A stretch of 64,000 nt of DNA, from the NCBI GenBank assembly GCA_016858145.1, contig JAEHOE010000110.1, positions 1 to 64,000 of the forward strand, given 5' to 3'. Under the pieces are notes generated by a model. It did no database searches. It was not told where the DNA came from and saw only the letters and a program-made list of their open reading frames with translations. The translations under genes were made by a program, and so were the position numbers. Positions 54,401 through 64,000 of the stretch are shown in pieces; the first letter of the stretch is position 1, and every line of letters begins with the position of its first letter. This DNA comes from Edaphochlamys debaryana. Taxonomy: Eukaryota > Chlorophyta > Chlorophyceae > Chlamydomonadales.

Positions 54401-57400
54401 TGGTTCCGGGCGTGGAGGCGCGCAGCGTGGCGATGTTGCGCGTGATGGTGACGTGTTCGCGAGAGTCGGCGCCCTCCTCGTCCTCGTCCTCCTCGCCCTC
54501 GCATGGTCCCGTCTGCGCCACCAAGTCCAGGTCCCACACCCTGCGTAAAACGTCCGAGTGCAAGAGGGGCGTGAGCAGTCTGAAAGCCTCCAGCCAACAG
54601 CCTGCACCAAAGCTGCTGAAGCCGTTGCTGTGCTGCAAACCTCCCGTCCAGGAGCCGCCGGCCTAGGCTCACTTGGCGCTGCCGTCGGCGCCGCCGCTGA
54701 CCGCGAAGCGGCCCCGGGAGGTGAGTGCCACCGCCACCACCTCCCCCGTGTGGCCCTCCAGCCGCGCCGCGCGCGGTTCGGCCTGTCCGGGCCCCGTGGC
54801 ACCTCCAGACAGGTCCCAAACCGCCACGCAGCCATCCACTGCGGCGCGGCGGGCGTGAGGCGTGTTAAGAGGTGCGAGGTGAGCTCGGTAAACAGCAGAG
54901 CGCACGGACACAACCACCAGCACCCAGCAACAGGCTTGATCCTACGCGCCCAACCACGCCAAGTTTCGTAGCAACCCGGCACTCCGGGAGCCTCTGTCAC
55001 CAACGCTCTGGCCGGGGCTGACCTGAGGCGGTCACCGCTCGCTGACAGTCTAGGCTGAGCGCCCCGTCCGTCACGCCGGCGCCGCCGTCACTCAGCACCT
55101 GCAGGCGGGTGGAGGCGGAAATACGGTGCCTTGACAGCACTGGCGACCGGACGGCACACTGCCTGTTCCCCTGTGTCACCCACACACCGGGCTTGCTGCC
55201 TGCTCGCCGCTTACTAAACGCACTGGCACCCCGAGCATCCAAGCACACACCGGTGTACGCTCATAGCAGCGAACAAGCACGCACCTGAACGCACGCCTGG
55301 GTTCCCAGGTCCCAGAGCCGCGCGGTGCCGTCATCGGAGCAGGTCAGGGCCACACAGCCGTCGGCGCTGGGGACCACGCGGTTGAGGCGGCCTGTGTGGC
55401 CGTACAGCACCGCCAGGCTGGTGCCGGACAGAGCATCCCACACGCGTGCCGTACCGTCCTGTGGGCGCAGGAGGTGCATTACGTAAGTGCTAGACCCCTC
55501 TGCTCCGAGGCACAACAGCGATCCGTGACAGCAAGGGCGCAAGGACAAGCGCGAAGAGGGCTGGCTTGCAGACGCAACCGGTGTCCGACTGGGGTGATGC
55601 ACTCACGTGGGAGGCGGTGATGACACGGTGCCGTACGCCCACGAACCGTACGGACACCACCCAGCCGCTGTGGCCCTCAAGCACCGCCGCCGCCGCCACC
55701 ACCGGCGGCGCCGCCACCCCGGAGGCCCCGCTGTTCAGCGCGTGCCGCCCGCAGCGGCTGCTAAACTGCCAGGCATCTGCCATCTCGGCGTCCGAGCCGC
55801 GACTGCCGCGGCTGCTGCCCCAGTGCTCTGCGGAAACACGTGAAATCAACCATCCACATGACGTTTAGACAGATTGATTCGGGTTCGGCACACAAGCCAA
55901 GCAGCCAAAACCAACTCGACGTCGGCTCATGCGCACTGGCCACCGCGGTGCCAGCACATCGCAGACGCCACCCCAACCAGTCCTAAGAAAGGAGGAGCAG
56001 AGGTACAAATCCGCAGCGTCGGGCGCAGCCGCGCGGTTCCTCACCCGGCCCCAGGTGCCACACTCGTGCGGTGAAGTCGTCACTGGCGGTGGCGGCCAGG
56101 GAGCCGTCGGCCGATATTGCCGCGTCCAGAACGTCCCCCAGGCGGCCTGCGGGCGGAAGCGGTGGGAGAGGCGGCGGCGCGGGGCAGAGCCTCGGTTGGC
56201 ACGACGCATACAGAGGTCGGCGTTTGGGCGGGCGGGTCGCTGGTTCGTGGAAAGAGCGTAAGAATGTGCTGGCCTGCCATGTCCGCCGGCCAAGCCAACA
56301 GTGGGGCCCCCGGGCAACGCAACCAGCGCACCGTCGCCGCCGCCGCCATGGCCCCTCAGTACGGCCTCGCAGCGGCCCGAGCCCAGGCTCCAGACGCGGG
56401 CGGTGTGGTCGGCCGAGGCGGTGACGAGGCGCAGACCGATGGGGTCCACCGCCACGGCGTTGATCCTGGCGGGGGCGGGATGGAACGGCGTGGGGGCGCA
56501 CAGGGGCGCAGAGATCAGAGACAGCCGGGGCTATCTGAGGCTCCCGTTGTTCAAGGGGCCGCCACAATCTCGCTCGGCACGGCATTCGAGCGCACACACA
56601 CGGACCAGCGGACCAGCACCAGCAAGGCTCCGACCACTGACATTACGGTATGGGCAGCACCCCACCCGACCAGCAGCGCAAACCAGCAAAGCTCGCCCCA
56701 CAGCCCGCAGCACCACAGCACCACACCCACCTCGCCGTGTGCCCCAGCAGCCGCTGCTCCAGGCGTCCGTCCACCGGCCCGCCCGCCGCCGAGGCCGCCG
56801 CCGCCGCCTGGTCGCCGCCCTCGCCGCCGCTGCCCCCCAGGCGCCACACGCTGGCACTGCCGTCCTGCCCCCCCAGCACCGCAGAGGCGCTGTCGGGCGT
56901 CACCCCCACGGCCGTGAGCGGGGCGCCGTGGTTGAAGGACAGCACGCAGTCGCCTAACACCATGTCCCAGGCCTGGGGGTAGAGGGGGGCGGGGGCCGAG
57001 GTGGGGTGTGGGGAAGGGTAGGGGAGGAAGGAGGAGCGGTGGGGTGGAGGGCAGAGGTGGGTGTGGGCAGTGGAAAAAGGATGGGGTGCAGCAGTGGTGT
57101 TGGGTGTTGCCCGCTTGCTTGCCCAATTGCGCGCCCCGCTCCGCGCTCCGCGCTCACCAGGGCGATGCCGTCCGCCGCCGCTGTGATGACGTGGCAGCAG
57201 GAGGGCGCGATGGCGAGGCCGCGCAGGGGGCCCGTGTGGCCGCGGAGGGTGAGGCGGGTGACGCCGCCGGCCTGAGGGGAGAAGGGGCGAGGCGCGGCGA
57301 AGGCAGGCGAAGCGATAGGGTAAACTGGGACAAAAGCCTCAGGCGTGGGCCTGCCCTGGACTACACCTCAGTCGATTCAGAGCTACGTCCAGACCGGATA

Positions 57401-60400
57401 GCACCTGCTACCCAATAGCCCCTCGTATCACGAGCTGTGTGGCCCCCCCGGCCCCAACCTGCGCCGGGCAGGAATGATAAGGCAAGGTGCCGAGATCGTG
57501 GCCTGAGGCTGCTTGACGCACGGGGGCACGGAGGCACGTGCCATCGTATCAGCGCCGCTACCTTTATCAATACAGAGAGCACAGCACGCTAAGGTCTGAT
57601 GAGCTTTCCTTCGGCCCCTGCACTCCCGCCGCCCCCACCTGCGCCAGGCTGGGAGAGCGGGGCATGAGGGCCACGGGCTGCCCCTCGGCCGCCGCCTCGA
57701 GCGCCCGCACCAGGCACGCCTCGTACTGCCCCTCGAACCACTCCTGGGGTGGGTGGGTGCGTGACGATGGGAAAGGCAAGGAATCAAGAGTGAGACTGTG
57801 GCGCTGGCACGGGGTCAAGCGGCGGACCCCATCAAGCTCTGCACGCCTCTCACAGGGCACAGCGTGCAGGTCACAGGGCACAGCACGCAGCACGCAGCAC
57901 TCTGCAGCTTCCCCCGGCCTCACCCCGATCGGGCCGCCCTCCGCCGCCGCCACCATCAGCCTCGCCAGCATCTGCTCCCTCAGCAGGCGGGCGCCCGGCG
58001 GCGCCTCGGCCACAGCGCCCAGGCTCAGCTGGAAGGCGCGAAGCAACAGCCGCACGGCCGCAGTGCCAGCGGCACCTGCGGCGCTCAGAGCGGCGCCGCC
58101 GCCGGAGGCTTTGGTCGCAAGCGCCGTCGCCCCCGAGGAGGGGCCCAGCGGAGCAGGGCAGGCCTCTGCAATCTCGGCCGCTGCCAGATACCTGCGGATA
58201 GCGGACATCGCGGGTTGCAGACGTAGGTTCGCCTCAAGTTACAAACCGGCGCTTTTCTTGCTGGGTGGGTGCCAAGAGCTGGGGCAAGGCCCGGGTCCAA
58301 ACCAAGAGGAATATGCCAGCAAAACACCTGGGCAATCCCTGGGTCCCAGCGAAACTTATGGACTCATGCAGTGAAGCCGCAAGCGTGTAGCCCGGCGCTC
58401 GGCACCCCGGCCCCAACGCACCTCCTGAAGTCCCGCACCACAGCCCCCGCGCCGTACGAGGCCAGCTTGCTCTCCAACCACTCGGAGTCCATGAGGAGGG
58501 ACTGCAGCGCCTCCAGGCGGCCGCAGCCAACCAGGTGGTGGGACAGGGCCTGGAAGGGCGTGAGGTCGGAGTGGGCGAGAAGAAGCTGAGTCGCCCGCAG
58601 CAACAAGGCCCCCCACGTGCAAACACGCACACATGCGCACACGCACTCGCGCGCCGCCGCTCTCGCCCACTCACGCCTAGTCTCGCTCACCCACACCCCA
58701 TACCTGGAAGATGTAGCCGTCGTCCGCGAAGCCGCCCCCAAAGCACACACGCTTCTGCCCTCCGACCCCTTCCCCCGCCCTTCCTCCGCCCCTCTCGCCC
58801 CCCCTGCCCCCCGCACCTGGAAGATGTAGCCGTCGTCCGCCAGGCCGGCCAGGCTGCGGCCGCCCGCGCCCTGCGCCGCCGCGCGCCTCTCGTAAGCCGC
58901 CACCATGCGCCCATGCACCACCGCCAGCGCGTGCACCCCGCCGCCGCCGCCGCTGGAGCCGTCGGCACCGCCCCCAGCGCCTGCGCCCGCGCCCGTGCCT
59001 CCAGCGCCCGAGGCTACGGCCGCCAGGTGTAGTGCGTGCGGCGGCTCTAGCAGGGCCCAGCGGCTGTCGTGAGCGAGCGTCGCCACGCGCAGAACGCCCA
59101 CGCTCGCTAGCGCCGTGGCGATCTGGGAGGGGCGTGGAGGGCGTGGGCGGGTGGGGGGTGAGGCATGGGAGATCGAGAGGCATGTGGAGGTTACAGGAAG
59201 CAGATGTGGGTGGGAGCGCCGGCCAGCGCCTTGGCCACCTGGGGGGAGGGGAAGGGTTGGAGGAAAGACACGGGCGGGGAGCGCCGAATGCTGGACGCGG
59301 TATGTTGGGTGCGCAGGCGGGCGTGTAGCGGTATGAGCTGGTGGGGTCGAGTGACGGAGCCGCCCCGCAGTGAGGCAGCGCTGGCGCCCTCCCATCCCGA
59401 CGCGTGCTGTATACGGCACCCACCAGCGCAGCACGCCCCGCAGGCGCGCCAGCGTCCAGGCCCCACAGCATGCCCAGCACGTCCACGGGCACGGGCGTGT
59501 CGGGGGGCAGGGCCGCGAGCGCCCAGTACGCCGAGGACAGCGCAGGAGGCGGCAGGAAGCCGGGCAGCGGGTCCCGGCCCGCGGGGCGCAGCACTACGGC
59601 GCAAAAACGGGCCGACAAGTGCAGAGGTGGAGCGATTGAGAGGAAAAACCCTTAGCAATTCAGCGCGTATAAGGGCCCATCTGCCGTCCTGCCAACCCGT
59701 ATCTTGTTCAGGCACCCAGCTACGGCCGTCCCACCTTCGAACGAAGCGGAGGCCCGAGTCGCTGCGCACATGGCGCTTGCCGCCTGCTCGTGCTCAGCAA
59801 TCGTGGCCCCCAGCCTTGGCGCCGCCTGGGCGTTGGGGCCTGCGCTTGTGCCGGCCTGGGCCCTGGCGGCACCGTCGCCGCCCGCTGCCAACGACCATTG
59901 CGCCTGGGGACGAGCACCCGGCCCCGCCAGAGGCCGCGAAGCATCGGTGGGCGAGGGCGAGGGCGAGGGCGCGGGTGCTGAGGCGTAGGCGTAGGCGTAG
60001 GCGGAGGCGGAGGCCGTGGTTGAGGGCATGGAGCGCAGTTGCGCGGAGGCGGAGGCGGAGGCCGTGGAGAGCCTCAAGCCGTGGGCACCGCCGCCGCCGG
60101 AGGTGGAGGCGCAGAGAGACGGGGAGGCGCGAGACGGGTCGATCCCCAGCGACAGAGCGTCTGCCGGATGGCTCCCATCGTAGGGGCCGGACGGGGGCCC
60201 GCCGATGAGGCTGCTCGCCGCAGCAGCGGCGGGCAGACGGGCCGGGGCCCCGAGGGAGGAGGGCAAAGAAGGGAGGGTGGTGCTGGGGAGGGGCAGGGCC
60301 TCGGCCGCAAAGCTGCCGCGCGCTCCGGTTGAGGCTGCGGAGCGGTAGCTGCGCGCCGGAGAGGCAGGGGCGGCCGCGTGGCCCCGCTCCGAGCCGCGGT

Positions 60401-60791
60401 GGCTGCTGCTGGTGTAGTGGCTGGGGGCTGCGGCGCTGCTGCCGGAGGGGCCGCGGGGCTGCGAGGAGGAGGCTGCGCTGGGAGCGCTGGCGTCAGGGAG
60501 GGCGCCTGCGGAGAGGGGGAGGCGGGGTGGGCCGCGGTGGGGTGGGGTCCGAATGCTGCTCTTTGTGTCGTGGCACTCGTGGCATGCGGTACGGTACCCA
60601 TATGCGGTGGGAGTTGGCCTTGCCTAGGAGACGTGCGGGTTAGCGGGAAGGGGGCGTGCTCACCCAAGTGTGTGGAGACGACAGGGGCCGAGTCCTGTGC
60701 GGGGCTCGGCGCGTGGCGACCCGCACCGCCCCCCGTGGCGTTGGTGGCGGTTGAGGTTGTGAGCGACGCCACGGCATCGGGAACAACAGGA
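51466..60791 (-). CDS. Giant STAND-like WD40 repeat protein, C-terminal 1674 residues (5' part not resolved)
   Basis: Twenty-one exons in unbroken phase: 60664-60791, 59735-60505, 59424-59593, 58817-59122, 58422-58585, 57924-58191, 57639-57743, 57158-57271, 56731-56972, 56332-56465, 56045-56146, 55607-55827, 55285-55458, 55023-55098, 54673-54838, 54126-54540, 52945-53853, 52692-52734, 52315-52544, 51766-51973, 51466-51545. It opens with about 300 Ser/Ala/Pro-rich residues. A winged-helix-like block follows (Leu-Ala-Ala-Leu-Pro-Pro-Asp-Thr-Pro-Val-Pro-Val), then the His-His-Leu-Val-Gly-Cys-Gly-Arg-Leu...Trp-Leu-Glu-Ser-Lys-Leu linker typical of NB-ARC/NACHT-WD40 proteins. About a dozen WD repeats follow (Gly-His...Ala-Arg-Val-Trp), the last being Gly-Ala-Val-His-Phe-Leu. 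The 909-base exon inserts about 200 Gly/Ser-rich residues. No P-loop is visible in the window. A scaffold or signalling NTPase role is expected from the family. Confidence 0.85.
52118..52349 (-). repeat. Partial copies of an exon end within the penultimate intron region of the WD40 gene
   Basis: The exon end at 52310-52349 (encoding Leu-Glu-Asp-Phe-Ser-Leu before donor GTGGGT) has a diverged copy at 52121-52160 (Leu-Glu-Asn-Phe-Ser-Leu before GTGGGT). Between them are further short units sharing CAGGCGCTGCCCCT (52227 and 52342). The intron therefore contains decoy copies of its own 5' exon boundary. Confidence 0.75.
58701..58848 (-). repeat. Exon end and donor duplicated in the WD40 gene
   Basis: The exon end at 58814-58848 (Asp-Asp-Gly-Tyr-Ile-Phe-Gln before donor GTGCGG) is repeated at 58701-58735 in the following intron with donor GTATGG. 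The copies share a 25-base identical core and lie 113 bases apart. Confidence 0.85.
59105..59245 (-). repeat. Diverged duplication of an exon start in the WD40 gene
   Basis: The exon starting at 59122 (acceptor CCTCCCAG, then Ile-Ala-Thr-Ala-Leu-Ala) has a related sequence about 115 bases upstream in the intron (acceptor-like CCCCCCAG near 59240, then Val-Ala-Lys-Ala-Leu-Ala). It is less certain than the other exon-edge copies because the match is short. Confidence 0.45.
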
Positions 60792-61836
60792 CTGCGGGTG
60801 CAGACAGCGAAGCAGACAGTGGGGTGGCATACATCAGGCGAAGCGTGAGGGAGCACGGGACGGACTGGTCGACGTGGGGTTGCCTGGGCTCGGGGTGCCG
60901 GGAGACGTGACCACTGTACCGGCACTTCCGTTTCTATCGCCGGGCAGGCCGCGGTGCCACCCTACCCGGTTCCGTGCAATTCCTGCCGCTCTGGCTCATG
61001 ATAAACCTGCACACGCGACCAGAGCCAGGGCAGAAACGAGGCTTATCGGCCAACATCTAGACATTGCTAACGACCTCCGCTTTGGCTCCTTCCAGCCCGT
61101 TCTGCAGCCCTGTCTTCCGGACTGTTGTCTGCCAGTCCGGCGCGGCAGTCTGCCTTTGCCGCGACGGCCTCACCGGCGAGGATGTCGGTTGCCCGACGAG
61201 GTCTGCCTTGGAATGAAAGCACCCCATGAGCTATCAAACGGCGCCTTGTCGTCTGAATCGCGGAGCCCCACGCGCGGGCGCGCGGTTGGGCGCCAAGCGC
61301 TGCGTTTCGCGGCAGCAAATGTGGAGTATGCCCCCAAATTTTGCTCCAAAGGTCGAGTTCGTATCACACAGGGCTAAGTTGAAGTCTCACGGGCTGACGT
61401 TTTGGTTCTCGGCTGAGGAGCAAGCTCGGAGGCGACCAGCTGGACTGCAGTCATGGGCGCTTCCCATGCGGCATGCTGATGCTGATGTCCACAGAGGAAC
61501 CACGGAGTTGCCGCTTTGTTTATGAGGTGCGGGCTTCACAAGCGGTCGACCGTATGGGATGTATGACCAATGCTCGGAACGCCGCTTTGGTGGCGCAAGG
61601 CGCTGGCGACAAGGCTCTGCTGCTGGCAGTTTGGCGAGTTTTGTCGTGAGAGTCGTTTGAAAGCCGGGTCACTTCCCGTTTCAGCGACCGGCCCCAGCGC
61701 CCCACGTGCATAAACCCTCGACGTCTTCGTCTCCCCAACCGCCTGAAGTACAGCCCACTTCGGCCCTGGTAGCAACCTGCGCGACCACCTTTAACCTCCT
61801 TGCTCTGGCAGGTCAAGGGTCGAATAGTCCGCCGGT

Positions 61837-62328
61837 AACAAGGGTGTCTGTCCCTCCTCAGGACAGGGAAAAGGGCTGAGCCCCAAACCTCGCGAGGCCG
61901 GGCAGCACTGGGGCCGCGCAATCAAGCACTACGCCCCACAGCGCACGGACTAAACCCACGCCGCCATAAGTGGGGGGCCTTCGCAACCCCGCAATGCCGG
62001 ACTTTGCCGGTTGGGTTGGGCGCACATTCACATGCACCCTCCAAAAGATAGAAAGAGAAGATGTCCGTCTCCAATCCGCTACTGCCCACACGCCACCCGC
62101 TACATCTCTCCCTCCGCCGCCGCCGCTGCTTTTGGGCGCTCAGCCCGGGTCCCCGCTCTTAATCGCAAGCGATAGGGATAAGGAAACTAAAGCTTGTGGC
62201 ATAGCGGGCTAGGCGTGAATCGCAAGTTCATGCGTGACGCAGGCACGCACGCACGCACGCCTACACGGGGTATCCCGGGGGGCTTCGCCGCCCGAAGAGC
62301 CTGACGGCGGCGGCTCAGCCCCAAAACT
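61837..62328 (+). repeat. Interspersed repeat R1+R2, fullest copy in the window
   Basis: R1 (61837-62152) is followed directly by R2 (62156-62328), about 490 bases in all. R1 starts ACAAGGGTGTCTGTCCCTCC. R2 ends GGCGGCTCAGCCCCAAAA. Copies of one or both parts occur at 13368, 21388, 29326 and 37200. No terminal inverted repeat or target duplication was found, so the element type is open. Confidence 0.85.
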
Positions 62329-62767
62329 CTCTCAATAGCCCTTGCAGCCTTGCTTCAGCCCCTCTCTCAGCTCAGCCTGCACACGCCTGCACCAACGAAG
62401 GTCAGGCGTCCCTTGGCGCTGCGCATCCAGCAGCGGCCCGGCTGTCGTACACAGCCCCTCTCAATACTGCCACAGCGTGCCCACAGGTGCCCATCGAGCA
62501 CCGTCCGTATCCAGCCTGGGTCCCAACCATTCATTAGGAAGTAAGCAACACTTTTGCTTCAAAGCGTTGGCAGCGTGTCCAGACGTCCCCGACCTCCCCC
62601 AGCCGCCCAAGCCTCGTTCTTCGAATCCGCACGGTGCGCTTCGCCCCCTCACCCGCTTGAAGCTGCCTGCTAGCTGTCGATCCCGGTGAGTCTGTGCCCA
62701 TCCCCTTCTCCAGAGTCCACACCCTTCCAAGCTGAGGGCCTACGCCGGCCCAGGGAGGCTGCGAAGC

Positions 62768-62890
62768 CACACACACACACACTCCACACACACACACACA
62801 CACAAGCTCCCTACTCTAACTGCATCGCCCTCGCATTCGCCTTCTCGCTTCAGACCGGGTACTCCCTAAAAACACACACACACACACAAG
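62768..62890. repeat. CA/AC microsatellites
   Basis: Two dinucleotide runs, 62768-62805 with one short interruption, and 62872-62890. No functional claim. Confidence 0.9.
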
Positions 62891-63232
62891 CTCACATACA
62901 CAGACCATGCACTACATGGGGTCAGCACACCATACACGGGCAGCGCCAGTTAGGGCTGGGCAGCCCTGCTGCTTGTGTGCTAAGCGGCGACTTGCCTCGT
63001 CAACCTCAGCTCAAAGGAAGGGTCTGCAGATCGCCTTTTTTTTCAGGCAGATCGGGGAGGCCACCTGCCACACACCGACCCCACCGACTACCAATCAATC
63101 GTTGCCACGCCCCGGCAGGCACCTCGCTCGCGTGAGGCCAGCGGACGGCGGCGGGTGTCCCCCGGCCACCAATGGCCCTCACGGCGGACATTGCGACTCG
63201 CGTCAACGCGCGGCGTTGACGTTCCTGCCTAT

Positions 63233-64000
63233 CTAACTGCCTTGCCGCGGCCCGGGTCCAGCCACCGGCGCCGCCGGCGATGCTGCCCCCGCGCCCCTGG
63301 ACCCCGACAGCCCCTCTGCCTCCGGGCCTGGATCAGTCCCAGCCGAGGGAGGAGCACCTGGCAGAGCCGTGTTTGGGCCGGCCACCAAGCGAGGTGAACG
63401 CGGCGGTAGTGGCGCGGGCCCTGTGCCTGAGTAGCTGGCTGACCGTTCGTACACCAGCCCAAGCGCTACCTTGCTGGTGCTAGTACAGGGGCTGGATCCA
63501 AGGGCTGGATCCCGCAGGCTGGCGTCGTTGTGGCCGTACGGCGAGCCCGCCCCGGATCCGCCGGAAGCTGCCCCCGTCACAGATCCCGTCACGGCCCCCG
63601 TTACGAACCTCAGCCTACTAGTGGTCGTACTGCGGCTGCGGTTGAGCGACTGGCGGCCGGGCAGTACCGGCGGCGGCGGTGGCGGCGGCGGCGGGTGGAT
63701 TGGAAGGGCGGGATGGCTGGCTGATGGCGCGGTGTTGGGTTGGTCGGGTCCAGGGGCTGCCGACCGAGGCCAGGGTTGCGGCGCGGGTGTGGAATCTCTT
63801 GGGGCCTGGGCCTGGGCCTGGGCCTGGGCCTGGGCCTGGGCCTGGGCCTGGGCCTGGGCCTGGGCCTGGGCCTGGGCCTGGGCCTGGGCCTGGGCCTGGA
63901 CCTGGGCCCGGTCCGTTCCGTCCAGGCTGCCGCTGGGCAGGGGCAGCGGGGGGTAGCGGTCTCGGTCGGGGCCCGGTCGCGGCGCGCCGCCGCTGAAGGG
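63233..64000 (-). CDS. Low-complexity coding frame reaching the right edge, possibly upstream part of the WD40 gene
   Basis: One minus-strand frame is open from the window edge to a stop at 63233, 256 codons. It reads through a Gln-Ala repeat, then Pro-rich (a run of Pro near 63665-63690) and Ser/Thr/Gly-rich residues, with Leu-Val-Tyr-Glu-Arg-Ser-Ala-Ser-Tyr near 63445. A coding exon is plausible because the hexamer repeat and both flanks stay in one frame. Its 3' end is probably a splice donor, such as GTGGCT near 63265, rather than the stop. Membership in the WD40 gene is inferred from strand and position only; no P-loop or other domain is seen. Confidence 0.45.
   Translation of the reverse strand, partial: PFSGGAPRPGPDRDRYPPLPLPSGSLDGTDRAQVQAQAQAQAQAQAQAQAQAQAQAQAQAQAQAQAPRDSTPAPQPWPRSAAPGPDQPNTAPSASHPALPIHPPPPPPPPPVLPGRQSLNRSRSTTTSRLRFVTGAVTGSVTGAASGGSGAGSPYGHNDASLRDPALGSSPCTSTSKVALGLVYERSASYSGTGPAPLPPRSPRLVAGPNTALPGAPPSAGTDPGPEAEGLSGSRGAGAASPAAPVAGPGPRQGS
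63802..63908 (+). repeat. (GGGCCT)n hexamer array, about 17 units
   Basis: A nearly perfect hexamer array, reading Gln-Ala repeats on the minus strand in the open frame above. A short array of the same hexamer (19616-19635) encodes the Gln-Ala run in the transporter's N-terminus. Confidence 0.95.

Larger units (their letters stand above)
60792..63232. other. Intron or intergenic DNA right of the WD40 exons
   Basis: No further exon of the WD40 gene could be placed with confidence. It contains repeat R1+R2 (61837-62328), two CA microsatellites (62768-62805, 62872-62890), and otherwise no recognisable coding or RNA feature. It is probably a long intron if the low-complexity frame at the right edge belongs to the same gene. 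Confidence 0.45.

Noticed and set aside
63802..63908. Possible CRISPR-like or satellite array
   Set aside because: It is a simple uninterrupted hexamer repeat with no spacers, in a eukaryotic genome.
1..64000. tRNA or rRNA genes
   Set aside because: No cloverleaf with a convincing T-loop/anticodon arrangement or rRNA core sequence was recognised by eye; a covariance-model scan would be decisive.

Overview
The window looks like nuclear DNA of a GC-rich volvocine-type green alga (Chlorophyceae). The reasons are intron-dense genes with short GC-rich introns and GTGAG/GTGCG donors, Gly/Ala/Pro/Ser-rich and Gln-Ala-rich protein stretches, and a transposon-rich intergenic fraction. No species is claimed. 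All supported genes lie on the minus strand. Exon models were built by hand from splice sites, homology motifs and reading phase; every exon junction given is in phase.

Layout, left to right. (1) 1 to about 11,870: one decayed Ty3/gypsy-type LTR retrotransposon read leftwards and cut by the window edge. It has an upstream low-complexity ORF, a very large Gag-protease ORF, a Pol ORF broken by a frameshift and one in-frame TGA, reverse transcriptase-RNase H, a relic resembling a C5-cytosine methyltransferase, and a frameshifted integrase. (2) 15,476-19,982: a complete 10-exon SLC17-type (anion/phosphate) major facilitator transporter, 579 aa, with a plastid-targeting-like N-terminus. (3) 23,945-25,012: an unrecognised single-exon ORF. 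(4) About 26,240-48,180: a tandem segmental duplication carrying two 17-exon genes for membrane-anchored class I cyclic nucleotide phosphodiesterases (1100 and about 1193 aa) with a CHASE-like extracytosolic sensor. The copy-2 flank has gained an interspersed repeat that was itself interrupted by a 589-bp hAT-type MITE with perfect 17-bp inverted ends and an 8-bp target duplication. (5) 51,466-60,791: 21 exons forming the C-terminal 1674 residues of a giant STAND-like WD40 protein (winged-helix/helical region plus about a dozen WD repeats). A low-complexity exon reaching the right edge may be its upstream part.

The two phosphodiesterases would remove cAMP/cGMP under control of an external ligand. 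The WD40 protein belongs to a family of signalling NTPases. The transporter is metabolic. Nothing shows that the genes work as one pathway. Recurrent genome-level themes are small tandem duplications that copy an exon edge with its splice site into the neighbouring intron (six cases), short palindromes centred on GGCGGAGCC, and a (GGGCCT)n hexamer that becomes Gln-Ala repeats in proteins.
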